DNA of 64,000 bases from positions 1 to 64,000 of the forward strand of contig NW_023503362.1 of assembly GCF_014529535.1 (NCBI RefSeq). Reading direction: 5' to 3'. Position numbers and translations under genes: made by a program. The stretch comes from Bradysia coprophila. Taxonomy: Eukaryota > Arthropoda > Insecta > Diptera > Sciaridae. Shown here piece by piece: positions 12,081 through 21,627 of the stretch. Position 1 is the first letter of the stretch. Each line of letters starts with the position of its first letter. The notes beneath the pieces are model-generated. The model saw nothing but the letters and a program-made list of their open reading frames with translations. It did no database searches and was not told the DNA's origin.

Positions 12081-12613
12081 GTTCTGGGTGAGAGTGGGCT
12101 CTTTGGAAAGCTGAGCTTAAGTACTTTCGGGTCATGCCTAGTTGGATTAGATTTATTGATATATGTTTGCAAAAATTTGCAAGAAAAATTGTCAAAATCT
12201 GTGTGAACTTTAGACAGGTCTGGGCTGGTAATGATGACGCTTAATGTGAACCTAACATGCTAGTCGTAACATACATTGTCTAAGCTTTCCGTTGATACCT
12301 CATTTGTAGTGCTGGAGATTGCCGAAATAACAGAATATTTTGTTAGTACAAACGCTACTCGTAAAACTCGCCAGCAATCCCCAGCACTGCAAATGAGGTA
12401 TCAATGGAAAGCTTAGACAATGCGTGTTACGACTAGCATGTTAGGTTCACATTAAGCGTCATCAGTACCAGCCCAGACCTGTCTGTTCACACAGATTTTG
12501 AAAAAAATTTCTTCCAAATTTTTGCAAACAAATATAATTGAATCTAATCAAACTAGACATGACTCGAAAGTATTTAAGCTCTGTTTTCCAACGAGCTCAC
12601 TCTCACCCGGAAC
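12081..12613. mobile_element. Long inverted repeat (foldback or MITE-like element)
   Basis: The left end GTTCTGGGTGAGAGTGGGCT reappears inverted at the right end as AGCTCACTCTCACCCGGAAC. The arms match, with scattered mismatches and small gaps, through to an unpaired centre of roughly 45 bp near 12325-12370. It has no coding capacity beyond accidental frames. I could not identify a convincing target-site duplication. The arms have diverged by visible point differences, so it is not a recent palindrome artefact. Confidence 0.85.
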
Positions 12614-13184
12614 GATCATTTATAACGGCCAAAAAATTTGGATAAAAAACTCTATTTTTCCAACTTCAAAGATCTTCCACCAGCAACCAGGTGTGGCTCA
12701 AGACTGTTTGAGGCCTGTTTTGAGGTCTACTGGCAAAGACATTTCAAACCATGTATATATCCATCCCAGACGAAATGGGTCCGATTTTGATAGGTGGATT
12801 TTGAAAAGAATCCCTCTCTTCATCTCTTTTCACATATGTCCGATTCTTCACAAAAGGAAAGGGAAGTTTCCAAGTCATTTTTCTTCTTCTTCTCTGTCCG
12901 TTCTCTTCTTCTTTGTCCGTTTTACATATCTGTGTAACCCGTGGTCTTCAACTATTGAAGAGAAGTGGTCAATCCCAGCTGTATAGCTTATACTAGAGAC
13001 AATTTCGCTAGATTGGGAATAACTGTAGTTTCAGACACACAAAAACTTCGATTTTATTTTCTGTTTAGAATTTTTAGTACCATCAAGGAATGCGATTTCT
13101 CAAAACATTGAAGCAATTATATTGCGTGCGTGTTAACCCATTAGTTAGGAAACGTAAAAAAACGCCATAAATTGTGTGTCCATT
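12614..13184. other. Intergenic; 3' side of TBCB
   Basis: No credible gene. A long frame crossing the inverted repeat into this interval has no recognisable protein character. A reverse-strand AATAAA lies at 13053-13058, about 130 bp past the TBCB stop, and is a reasonable polyadenylation signal for that gene. Confidence 0.5.
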
Positions 13185-14065
13185 TCAAAGTTCATCATCA
13201 TAATTCTCCGGTGGGAAGTCGCCGATTGTAACATTAGACACTGGAACCAGACTGCCATACTTTGGTGGACATTCGAAGTACCTCTTTCCGTTGACACTGA
13301 AAACGGAACAAAACACAAAATTGATCAGACAACCCAAAATATTTCAAATTGCATTCAACTCACGTTCCATCGTTCACACCCAACGGCTCATCAAATTTCA
13401 CGCCAATAAAAATGCCACTCTTTCCGTCCAACGGTCCATTGTACATGACGGTGCCTAGGCGACGTGGACCTTTAGCGGTCACCAAACACCTGGAACCAAT
13501 TGTTGCTAGGCTAGCTAGTCGTGCTTCCTCTTCCGCTTGGATCCGTTTCCGTTCGGCCATTTTCTTCTGCTCTTCCTCATTGTACTTTCCCAAATTGTTT
13601 TTCTTCAAGAAATCGCGAACGGTATTCTGTTTGTCTTTGTACTGTTCGTCGCTCATTTCGAATTTGGGCACATTTTCGGCAATGTATGATATACTGTAAA
13701 TGGCATGTATCCGCATATCATTTTCTATGGGATATGAACCGAGAATTGTGCCGTCCTCTAGCTTAGCAATAAATTTGTCCCCATTGTAGAGATCCAGTTG
13801 CATGCTGGATGCACATCCTCCAGTTATAATCTCAAGTTTGTTCTAAAGAGAATTCGCAACAGATTGTCAAGTGAGTCATTCATTGCATCAAAATTTGGTG
13901 TCTGTATAGTTATAGTATATGTAATATGCGGTGTATTTATACCTTCAATTCTTCAATCGTTAAGCTCTTTGCAAATTTTTGTTCCAAAGATACGGCCGAA
14001 TTTTGGGAGTTTGTAACATTCACCCTCACATAGTCTGATGTAATGACTCGAAAATTATCACCCAT
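13185..14065 (-). CDS. TBCB: Tubulin-folding cofactor B
   Basis: The gene folds from three exons, complement of 13185-13296, 13364-13842 and 13943-14065, with introns of 67 and 100 bp, and encodes 237 residues, normal for the family. The N-terminal part is the ubiquitin-like domain (start [13 protein letters not shown], then the conserved NKLEIITGG..). A charged central helix follows ([15 protein letters not shown]). The C-terminal CAP-Gly domain has [19 protein letters not shown], then GVNDGT and [14 protein letters not shown] across the last splice. The chain ends in an acidic EXXYDDEL-type tail. TBCB works with TBCE in alpha-tubulin folding and heterodimer turnover, and CAP-Gly binds the acidic C-terminus of alpha-tubulin or TBCE. 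All splice phases join. The ATG chosen gives the expected ubiquitin-like start. Confidence 0.95.
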
Positions 14066-14227
14066 CTCGTTTAAAATTATTATTTTTTTGTAGAACAACA
14101 AACTTCAAAGCCAAAGTTAATATACGCGATGGTTTGTTGTGCTTCACGATGAATAACAGTGAACGTGCGCGATGAAGGTGATCATGTCATAAACAAAAAA
14201 ATTAATTTAAATGAACTACCACACCAT

Positions 14228-14532
14228 ATGGCTCCTATAATATGCGACACAAAAGAGACTCCTCTTTGTTTCAAATCGAAAACTTCCTTTCAAGCAGTGT
14301 TGTTAGAAAAAGTTGAGATTTACGACAAAATTCAAGTGAGTTATCTTAAACAGTTTTAATGAAGCGGCCCTAACAGATTGTTAACTGCAATGCCTCAGAT
14401 CGATACTATGATATGTATCAAGTAAAAAGACAAAAATACATCATTCTTTGGCTTGAAATTGAAAAGAACGAACATTGTTACCCTAGTGAAGCAATAGTTG
14501 TTGAAGTATCTGTAATGGACGGTATATTTTAG
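14228..14532 (+). CDS. Possible small two-exon gene or fragment, function unknown
   Basis: An open frame with coding-like composition ends at a GTGAGT donor (14228-14335). It reopens in the same frame after CCTAACAG (14377-14532), giving 87 residues from ATG 14228. The intron would be only 41 bp, short even for an insect. The frame is open upstream to 14153 with no start codon, so the true 5' end may lie in another exon, or this is a remnant. It is divergent from TBCB with about 160 bp between starts. No motif is recognised; there are four or five scattered cysteines and a KRQKYIILWLEIEKN segment. Confidence 0.33.
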
Positions 14533-14687
14533 GCAATTTAGTTAGTCAGTCGAACGAAAAGAGGCACAAACGACAGCACCTAAAATAAACCGTCTACAAC
14601 TGATAACAGATATGTATACTACTTTTCATGTAATGGGCCGGGAACCCGAGAAAATTTCTGCAAAACCCCGTTTTCGTCCCCAACTTC

Positions 14688-16209
14688 GTTCGAATTCAGT
14701 CCAGTCGACATTCAGTACCTAAAAGTATGCCTCATGGAGATGAAAAACAAAAAAGACACTGATTATATAAGTCCAGGTATTTTGATTGATGCATGGCCAA
14801 TTATTTCCACAACTGTGTGCCGAATTGTTAATCAATCGCTTGAAGACTGTATGACTGATGATTTGAAGACAGCGACTGTGAATCCAAAGTGAATCGACCA
14901 AAGAATCCAGAAGACTATCGCCCAATCAATATGCTTCCCACATTGGAAAAACTGATAGAGACTGTGGTGAAAAATCAGATAATCGCCTATATTGAGGAAA
15001 ACGATCTGCTGTCCATATTTCAATCAGGCTACCGTGAGTGTCATTCATGTGGAACAGCGTTGAATTTAGTTCTCACTAAGTGGAGTGATATACGAGGGAA
15101 TGGAGATGACATTTTGGCGGTATTTCTAGACCTAAAACGTGCATTTGAAACCATAGACAGGAAGAGATTGCTTGCTAAATTGAGTTCGTTCGGTTTTTCA
15201 CGCTCAGTAATCAAATGGTTTGAAGGTTATCTGAAGGAGCGTAGTCAACAAACCAGAGTGAACGGCTACACTTCGAGTAAAATGCAAAATGACCTTGGAG
15301 TATCACAAGGATTGGTTCTGGGAGCCATTTTGTTTATTTTATACATCAACGATATGCCATCACAGCTACGCAGTGCCTTTATAAACTTGTTTGCAGACGA
15401 CACTCTAATCTACATTCATGGCAAGAATTTGGATGTGATGCGGGATCAAATGAACAGTGAATTACAAAGAATAGATCAGTGGTTACAACTGAATAAACTT
15501 AAGCTCAACGTCAGCAAGACGAAAATGATGTTGATCAGAGGATCATCGACACGTACAGCTATGAACTCAATCATGTTGAATGGTGAAGTAATCGAAGTGG
15601 TTCAAGAATTCAAATATCTGGGAGTGATCATAGACAACAGACTTACATTCAAGGCTAATGTCGATTATGTGTGCAAAAAAGTGTCGAAGAAGGTGGGAGT
15701 ACTGTCACGGCTGGCTAAGTATATCACCATGGGTGCCAGAATCAGTATTTACAAATCAATAAATGTCCCCACATTTCGATTATTGTGCAACGATACTTTA
15801 CCCTTGTGACGAGACATCATTCAACCGGATGCAAGTGCTTCAAAACCGTGCAATGAGATCTATCTTAATATGCAAAAAACTGACACCTATACGGACGATG
15901 CTTGATTCACTGAACCTGTTGAATGTAAAGCAAAGAGTGCACGAAACGACATTGAAATTCATCCACAAGCTCAAATTTGGTGTCCTACCCAATTATCTGT
16001 GCAACATGGTTACATTCAACAGCGATATCCATCACTTCCCAACTAGGTCAAATCACAACTTCTGGTTCACTTGCTAAAGGAGCGCGAAGGCACGTAATTC
16101 TGTTTTCCATAAAGGGCTCATTTAATTCAATTCATTGGATTCATTGCCGAGTGAAGTGAGGAACGAAGCGAATAGTGGAGTTTTTAAGAGTAAATTGAGA
16201 AATTTGTGA
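14688..16209 (+). pseudogene. Non-LTR retrotransposon reverse transcriptase, decayed and 5'-truncated
   Basis: The reading frame carries the classical non-LTR RT blocks: PEDYRPINMLPTLEKLIE, the LDLKRAFETIDR block (usually D-x-x-x-A-F-D), SQGLVLGAILFILYINDMP, the catalytic FADDT near 15392-15406, and KYLGVIIDNRLTF. The C-terminal tail resembles jockey/CR1-type elements and ends with LPSEVRNEANSGVFKSK before the stop at 16207-16209. It is broken by frameshifts near 14888, near 15770 and around 16075. No endonuclease or ORF1 lies upstream, so this is a 5'-truncated dead copy. The 3' tail is a TTGTATTGTATTGTAA repeat, as in several non-LTR families. The clade is not settled. Confidence 0.88.
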
Positions 16210-16316
16210 TTTTTATTTATTCGGAGACGAAAGTTGGTTATAAATTGATTTGCTGTATTGTAGTCCTTTTTCTGTGAATTTGTAAATTGTATTGTATTGT
16301 AACATCCTCATTAAAG

Positions 16317-16543
16317 CAAGGCTGTATACTTTGGGGAGGTCACGCAGATACAGATACGCGGGTTACACACCACAGTTGATGATAAAATGGCCGATTTCAT
16401 ACAAAAATTCACCTACTCTGATGATTCTCGTCGTCTTGATGATGTGGTGAAATTTTTTACATGTAAAATCATCAGAAGTGGTGTGTTCCCGCGTATCTAA
16501 TAAAATGGCGGTCTGCGTGACCTCCCCAAAGTATACAGCCTTG
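16317..16543. mobile_element. hAT-like MITE, 227 bp, with 8-bp target duplication
   Basis: Perfect terminal inverted repeats of about 32 bp begin CAAGGCTGTATACTTTGGGG, and an imperfect continuation shares GATACGCGGG. The element is flanked on both sides by CATTAAAG (16309-16316 and 16544-16551), an 8-bp target-site duplication typical of hAT transposons. It sits immediately after the reverse transcriptase 3' tail. It has no coding capacity. A truncated relative is at 44037-44130. Confidence 0.9.
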
Positions 16544-16621
16544 CATTAAAGTAGGTAGTTTTGATTATTTTTCAAGGAAAGGCTGACCAGCCATTTTTGG
16601 TTGAAAATAAACAGCAGCGAA

Positions 16622-16963
16622 TTATTTGAAGTAAAGTTTCAAAATGGTGTGAGATTCTTTATGGGGTGTTGCTTCCATATGTCTTCGTTCTTCATTATAG
16701 TAAGTTAGAATTTTTAAGTCTAGGCTAATTCTGACAGACTGATTTGTATGAAAATCTAACATAACAACGAAAAACTGTTTGTAAGAATTATCTCTATATA
16801 ACAGTTCTACTGTATGGACCTGGACCACAACTAACGTAACTGTCAGCACTCCTATCACTACAGCTTTTCTGTCAGCACTGCCAACACTACAGCGCAGCGT
16901 CCACAACTTCGTCTTTTTGAACAAACTGTCAGATACAGTTGTCGTCATTTTAATAATAAACAC
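16622..16963 (-). CDS. Hypothetical protein with one hydrophobic segment
   Basis: Single open frame of 113 residues, or 108 from the second ATG (MTTTVSDSLF). Residues about 35-52 (KAVVIGVLTVTLVVVQVH) form one hydrophobic helix after a KTKLWTLRCSVGS stretch. This faintly recalls the first membrane segment of insect four-helix lysosomal proteins, but the following loops and helices are missing. It could be a short real gene, the first exon of something longer, or a fragment. It is divergent from the RING gene. Confidence 0.35.
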   Translation of the reverse strand: MFIIKMTTTVSDSLFKKTKLWTLRCSVGSADRKAVVIGVLTVTLVVVQVHTVELLYRDNSYKQFFVVMLDFHTNQSVRISLDLKILTYYNEERRHMEATPHKESHTILKLYFK

Positions 16964-17505
16964 TCGGTCGCAGAACAGAACTGAAAATTTTGCGTTCTAT
17001 TTTAATTATTGAATCTAGTCATTTAAACGAAGACTGTGATATATTCAAGAGTTTTCCAAGGACCAAAATAAAGGTAATAAGAGAAAGATATAAATTTGAA
17101 GGCGTGCCATTGCGTTTAAAAAATTATTCTGATGGTTTCTACATAATGACGAAATGATCATCGATGTTTTGTTTGAAAGGATTTTTTGGTGACAAATTAC
17201 TTGTTTAGTTTATGATAATGATCCAATTAATTGGATCGCCATAAAGCCATACAGATAAATGTGGGAGAATGTTTGGACAAAAAAAAACATTCAACTTTCA
17301 CTTACTGCTATAATTTAGTGTAGGTCTGAGTCTATGAATGTATGTGTGTGTATTCGTACTTCCTTGCAAAACCACTTTTGATTGATTTTTTCGAAAGATT
17401 TTCAATGATATTTTTTCGCCTAACGCTCAAAAACCAAACAATTTTCTCTTTAATTCGTTAAACTTAACCTACTATCTGACCATATTTTCCATCCACAGAA
17501 TCAAT

Positions 17506-17913
17506 ATGCCTGACACCAACGAAACGAGTAAAACTTCTTCCAATTCAACTATTCTGAAAACTGTGGCAGGTGTAGCCATTGGTGCCGCTGTTGCTCTTGG
17601 CGCATATTTTATCGGACGCGAAGAGGGTCAAGAGGAAGCGAAACAAAGTTACCAACATCGAGTTCAGTACGCGCAAAACATGAATCCCAAACCAAACAAA
17701 GAGGATGACGACGATGAGAAAATTTCGAAAGACTGTGATATCTGTAAGGTCAGCTTTAAGCAGCTTATGAACAGAGATGTAGAGCTCCATTCAACACCAT
17801 GTGGACACATTTTCTGCAAAAATTGTATCGATGCTAGCCTCGGCATTTATGCTAGATGTCCGGTCTGTAACGAAGAACTTTTGCCCGGTCAAACTCACCG
17901 AGTTTATCTTTAG
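17506..17913 (+). CDS. Membrane-anchored C3HC4 RING-finger protein (probable E3 ubiquitin ligase)
   Basis: 135 residues in one coding exon. Residues 18-37 (LKTVAGVAIGAAVALGAYFI) form a small-residue-rich hydrophobic helix suited to a membrane anchor. An acidic linker (EDDDDEK) follows, then a RING at the C-terminus: C77, C80, C99, H101, C104, C107, C118 and C121, with the usual CGHIFCKNCI core. The chain ends in HRVYL, reminiscent of RNF4-type RINGs that end close after the last cysteine pair. RING domains recruit E2 enzymes; the substrate is unknown. The CCACAG at about 17493-17498 just before the ATG is a good acceptor, and a possible 5'UTR donor AAAG|GTAATA is at 17073, so an untranslated first exon is likely. 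AATAAA is at 18057-18062. Confidence 0.85.
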   Translation: MPDTNETSKTSSNSTILKTVAGVAIGAAVALGAYFIGREEGQEEAKQSYQHRVQYAQNMNPKPNKEDDDDEKISKDCDICKVSFKQLMNRDVELHSTPCGHIFCKNCIDASLGIYARCPVCNEELLPGQTHRVYL

Positions 17914-18182
17914 AAGCCGAATTTTGCTAAATTATCTAAATATAAAGTTAACAAAACGTAACATTCGTTACTTTCATTGTTATTATAGCTCGTTTATGAA
18001 AGAAATGAGTTGGATACTTTAGGTTGGAAATTTAAAAAATTTTTCGGTTATTTATGAATAAACAAATTAGTTGAATTGAAATAAATTGAGCCTTTCTTTA
18101 ACAAAAATGGTGGAAGATGTGACTGAATCTTGGTAATGTACAAACATGGTGTACGATGATGCTTTACAATTATCGAATATGC

Positions 18183-18365
18183 TATTAGCACCGGGTGCCA
18201 ATAGTCTCTTTAAAATAGTGTGGCTAATGGCACCAGGTGCCAATAGTCTCTTTATTATACTGATGCTTATCGCACCCGGTGCCATGAGCCACAGTATTTT
18301 AAAGATACTATTGGCACCCGGTGTCATTAGCCACAGTATAATAAAGATACTATTGGCACCCGGAA
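18183..18365. repeat. Inverted pair of 42-bp tandem dimers around a GGCACCCGGTGCC core
   Basis: Two 42-bp units containing GGTGCCAATAGTCTCTTTA lie on the left. Two inverted units containing TAAAGATACTATTGGCACC lie on the right. The palindromic core GCACCCGGTGCC recurs between units. The arrangement can extrude as a hairpin with arms of about 83 bp. Open frames run through it on both strands because 42 is a multiple of three. Confidence 0.85.
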
Positions 18366-18426
18366 AAATTAAAATTTGAATAAAAAATCTGGATATTTTG
18401 AAAATTAAACTTGTTTTGTACACAAT

Positions 18427-18925
18427 ACTAGGGAATCCATCTTTTTACGAAATGTAACGTAAAGGTAGTTTGTTCGATCTTGGGGAATTCGTCCTTTTAC
18501 GAAATTTAACGTAAAGGCGGATTTTTGATCCTAAGGAATTAATACTTTTACGAAATGTAACGTAAAGGCAGTTTGTTCGATCTTAGGGAATTCGTCTTTT
18601 TACGAAATTTAACGAAAAGGCGGATTTTTGATCCTAAGGAATTAATACTTTTACGAAATGTAACGTAAAGGCAGTTTGTTCGATCTTAGGGAATTCGTCT
18701 TTTTACGAAATTTAACGTAAAGGCGGATTTTTGATCCTAAGGAATTAATACTTTTACGAAATTTAACGTAAAGGTAGTTTGTTCGATCTTGGGGAATTCG
18801 TCCCTTTACGAAATTTAACGTAAGGGCGGATTGTTCGATACCTTTACGTTACATTTCGTAAAACGACGAATTCCTCAGGATAGAACAATCGCCTTTACGT
18901 TAAATTTCGTAGAAGGACGAAAAAT
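18427..18925. repeat. 52/104-bp tandem repeat with a terminal inversion
   Basis: Monomers of about 52 bp contain TTTTACGAAATTTAACGTAAA, followed alternately by a GGCGGATTTTTGATCC or a GGCAGTTTGTTCGATC linker, so a 104-bp dimer is the real period. The phase reverses near 18838: the last copies read CCTTTACGTTACATTTCGTA, the inverted form. The repeated segment is itself partly self-complementary. Nothing coding is present. Confidence 0.88.
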
Positions 18926-19829
18926 ATGAGCGAATTCGCGGCAATCCTTCAAGGGACGTAAACTAGTTACGTTTACGAACGAGAATGTCATGGTGCATGG
19001 GTTGCGGAACAAATTTTATGAACTATCGACTACCCGAGCCTTGTTGGAAAATATTTTAACTGAGCTGCACCTGGTGCGTCACATCCCTTGACTAACGGAA
19101 TCTTCTTTCACTAATTTGAACTAGGCCCCACCACTTGGGTGGGTCATTTCCCTTGACTGACTATCAATACTTTCAATAATTCCAGTCCCAGTTGTCTTAC
19201 TATTTTTAAAAAAGCTGTTGTTTTGAAAAACACAAAATTATAGTCAGATGAAAAAGCCTCTTAGTCTCTTTGCTACATCATCACAACGCTTTTAAAATGG
19301 CATATTTCTTGCCTACCTCTTGAATAAATTAAACTCGTGTGAATTACGGCCCTCGCTTCGCTCTGGCCGCAAAGTTCACACTCGTTCAAATATTCATAAG
19401 CCTAAGCATGGAAAATAGGAAATTATAACACGATGTGATGAGGAGAGGCATTTTTGAGTATGTTATACATATACTGAGAAGAATACAAACAAACAATACT
19501 TACAACGATTGAGTATTGTCTCCTAAAAAGCGCAATGAGTGGAAGGTCTAGCGAAGTACGTTTAACTCCTGATATGAGTCTCCTATATAGTCTACTAAAG
19601 GCGCTGAAAAGGTGGCGTATTTCTTGCCTACCTCTAAAAAAATCTTTTTAAGAATACGGATTTCACGCAAAAATTGTCGTATATCCCAGATTACTAGTCC
19701 AATTAAATTCCAATGTTCGAGTTTAACCACATGAATTACGCTACTGGTCGAAATTGATTTTTGAAGCCTCTGAGAATTACTCGAGCTATCGGTTTCTCAA
19801 GCAAGCAAGCAAAAACTCTTTTGGGAAGT
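18926..19829. other. Intergenic
   Basis: No gene seen. It contains one hairpin element (19319-19402, listed separately) and a duplicated CCCTTGACT phrase near 19085 and 19151. Confidence 0.5.
19319..19402. mobile_element. Small hairpin element with GGCC-CTCGCTTCGCTC-GGCC core
   Basis: The left arm TTGAATAAATTAAACTCGTG is matched inversely by CACTCGTTCAAATATTCAT on the right. The centre is ACGGCCCTCGCTTCGCTCTGGCCGC, read in two halves. It resembles the elements at 54363-54472, 58089-58194 and 58685-58768 in size and in its TTCG-rich core. Confidence 0.6.
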
Positions 19830-20600
19830 ACTTCTTAATTGTTAGACCAGAAATCCAGAATTTCACAACTCGTCAAAACAGAAATTTTTCTGGAAATCCG
19901 TTGCAAAAATGTCGTGCAATTACTCCAAACTCACTACTCCAATATCATTCTCTGTCAATTAAAACAGAAAAATTGAAAATCGGGTAAAAATTACTCAAGT
20001 AATCGCGCGGTAACAAGAGAAAGCGTCTGTGTAGAATTTCTCCCATCTCTTTGTTCGAACATTATCCATCTGCAAACTCAGCCTCAAGATTTTCAATCTT
20101 CGTCGATTAAGACAAAATCTTTGAAAATCGGATAAGAATTATGGAAGTTATCGCGGTAACAAGTAAAAAATTCTCTTGAGAATTACTCCCATCTCATTAC
20201 TTCAATATTTCCCATCTACGAACTTAACCTCATGATTTTCATTCTCCGTCGATTAAAACCAAAATTTTGAAAATCGGTAAAGAATTACTCGAGCTATCGA
20301 GTCCACAAGAAAAAGCGTCTGTGTAGAATTCCTCCCATCTCGTTGTTCTAACATTATCCATCTGCAAACTCAACCTCAAGAATTTCAATCTTCGTCGAAT
20401 AACACAAACAATTTGAAAATCTGATAAGAATTAGTGAAGTTATCGCGGTAACAAGGAATAAAATTCTCTTGAGAATTACTCCCATCTCATTACCCCAATA
20501 TTGTCCATCTACGAACTTAACCTCATGATTTTCATTCTCCGTCGATTAAAACCAAAATTTTGCAAATCGGTAAAGAATTACTCGAGTTATCGAGTCCACA
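19830..20600. repeat. Degenerate satellite, period about 147 bp
   Basis: GAAAATCGG-type boundaries recur at about 19974, 20123, 20269, 20415 and 20562, spacings of 146-149 bp. Alternate units are more alike (the TCCACAAGAAAAAGCGTCTG type and the GGTAACAAG..AAATTCTCTT type), so a dimer of about 293 bp is visible. The first unit, before 19974, is the most decayed. Confidence 0.8.
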
Positions 20601-20844
20601 AGTGTACGGACGTTTTCTGTATTTAACGTTTTTTGCCAATGTAGAACATTTTCAAAATATCAAAGTGAACTTAGCGTTACGGACATTTAAGGGTATTTTC
20701 TTTCATAAGACCCTGACTTTCAGTCAAGGGAATTACGCATTAACGCTTCTAAACTAGATAGTTGTTATTTTGTAAAAAAATCCTCCGATAAGAATTTTCC
20801 AACAATCGGGTCTATATCTGACTGCAGCGAGTTTAGCCTTATTA

Positions 20845-21150
20845 ATTTTCAGCCAAAAAATCCACATCGAATTAGAGAAATGTAGAGATTTTGGATGTAC
20901 AAACTGATTTAAAATTCAGATTATTTTTGAATGATTGTCAACTTCCGGTGGTATCATCTCCCCATCTATCCTTTCGATTGTTAAGTTTTTTTTCTGCAAT
21001 TTTGTCTAGCTCACTAAAGCTAGACATTTATGCATTTTAAGCAAAGATAAGAAATCCGTATCGAGTAGAGGAGCAGTGTAGATATATTGGATTGACCAAC
21101 TGATCTAAAACTTTGATTATTTTTGAATGATTGTCAACTTCTGGACGGGG
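20845..21150. repeat. Two-copy diverged repeat, about 190 bp apart
   Basis: The segment ending TTATTTTTGAATGATTGTCA occurs twice (near 20925-20944 and 21116-21135). Each copy is preceded by related text (ATCCACATCGAATTAGAG and ATCCGTATCGAGTAGAGG). No coding signal is present. The rest of the interval up to 21627 is intergenic and probably holds the Nup50 promoter. Confidence 0.6.
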
Positions 21151-21627
21151 CTTTTATACTTTGACTGCAACAATACTAATTTAGATCTATATTGCGGCTA
21201 CGGGTAAGTTAATTTTGCATGACATTTAGTCTGTTCCGAACTTTAAATGGAATTAAATTATGTAATTTTAAACCGACCTCGAAACCGACCGTTGCAAAAC
21301 ACACAGTCTGTTGTCAACACTGCATTATGTCCATGTCGAGATCTAGGTAGCGCTGTTAATTTGTTCGTATCAATTTCATTGTATGTGTGTGCGGCAGGTA
21401 GCATTTGAGCTCTGACACTGTGTTTTTGATAAAGTTCTGCTGAAAATTAATTTAAAATTTGCAATCAAAACGCTAATATAATTGCCGTATACATCAACAT
21501 CGTATCGCAGTTGGTAAATGGTCGATATTCCACATCAACAGACGATAGGAACAAGAGAAAGTTGTAGATAGTGAAGAAAAAATCGTTACGGCAAGACTCC
21601 CATAACCTAAATTCGTTTCAAAATACA

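Noticed and set aside
12498-12986. 162-codon plus-strand frame
   Set aside because: It starts inside the right arm of the inverted repeat and runs into unrelated flank; there is no domain and no splice partner.
18067-18423. 118-codon minus-strand frame with repeated PGANSIF peptide
   Set aside because: It is the antisense reading of the 42-bp inverted dimers, which are open on both strands by arithmetic.
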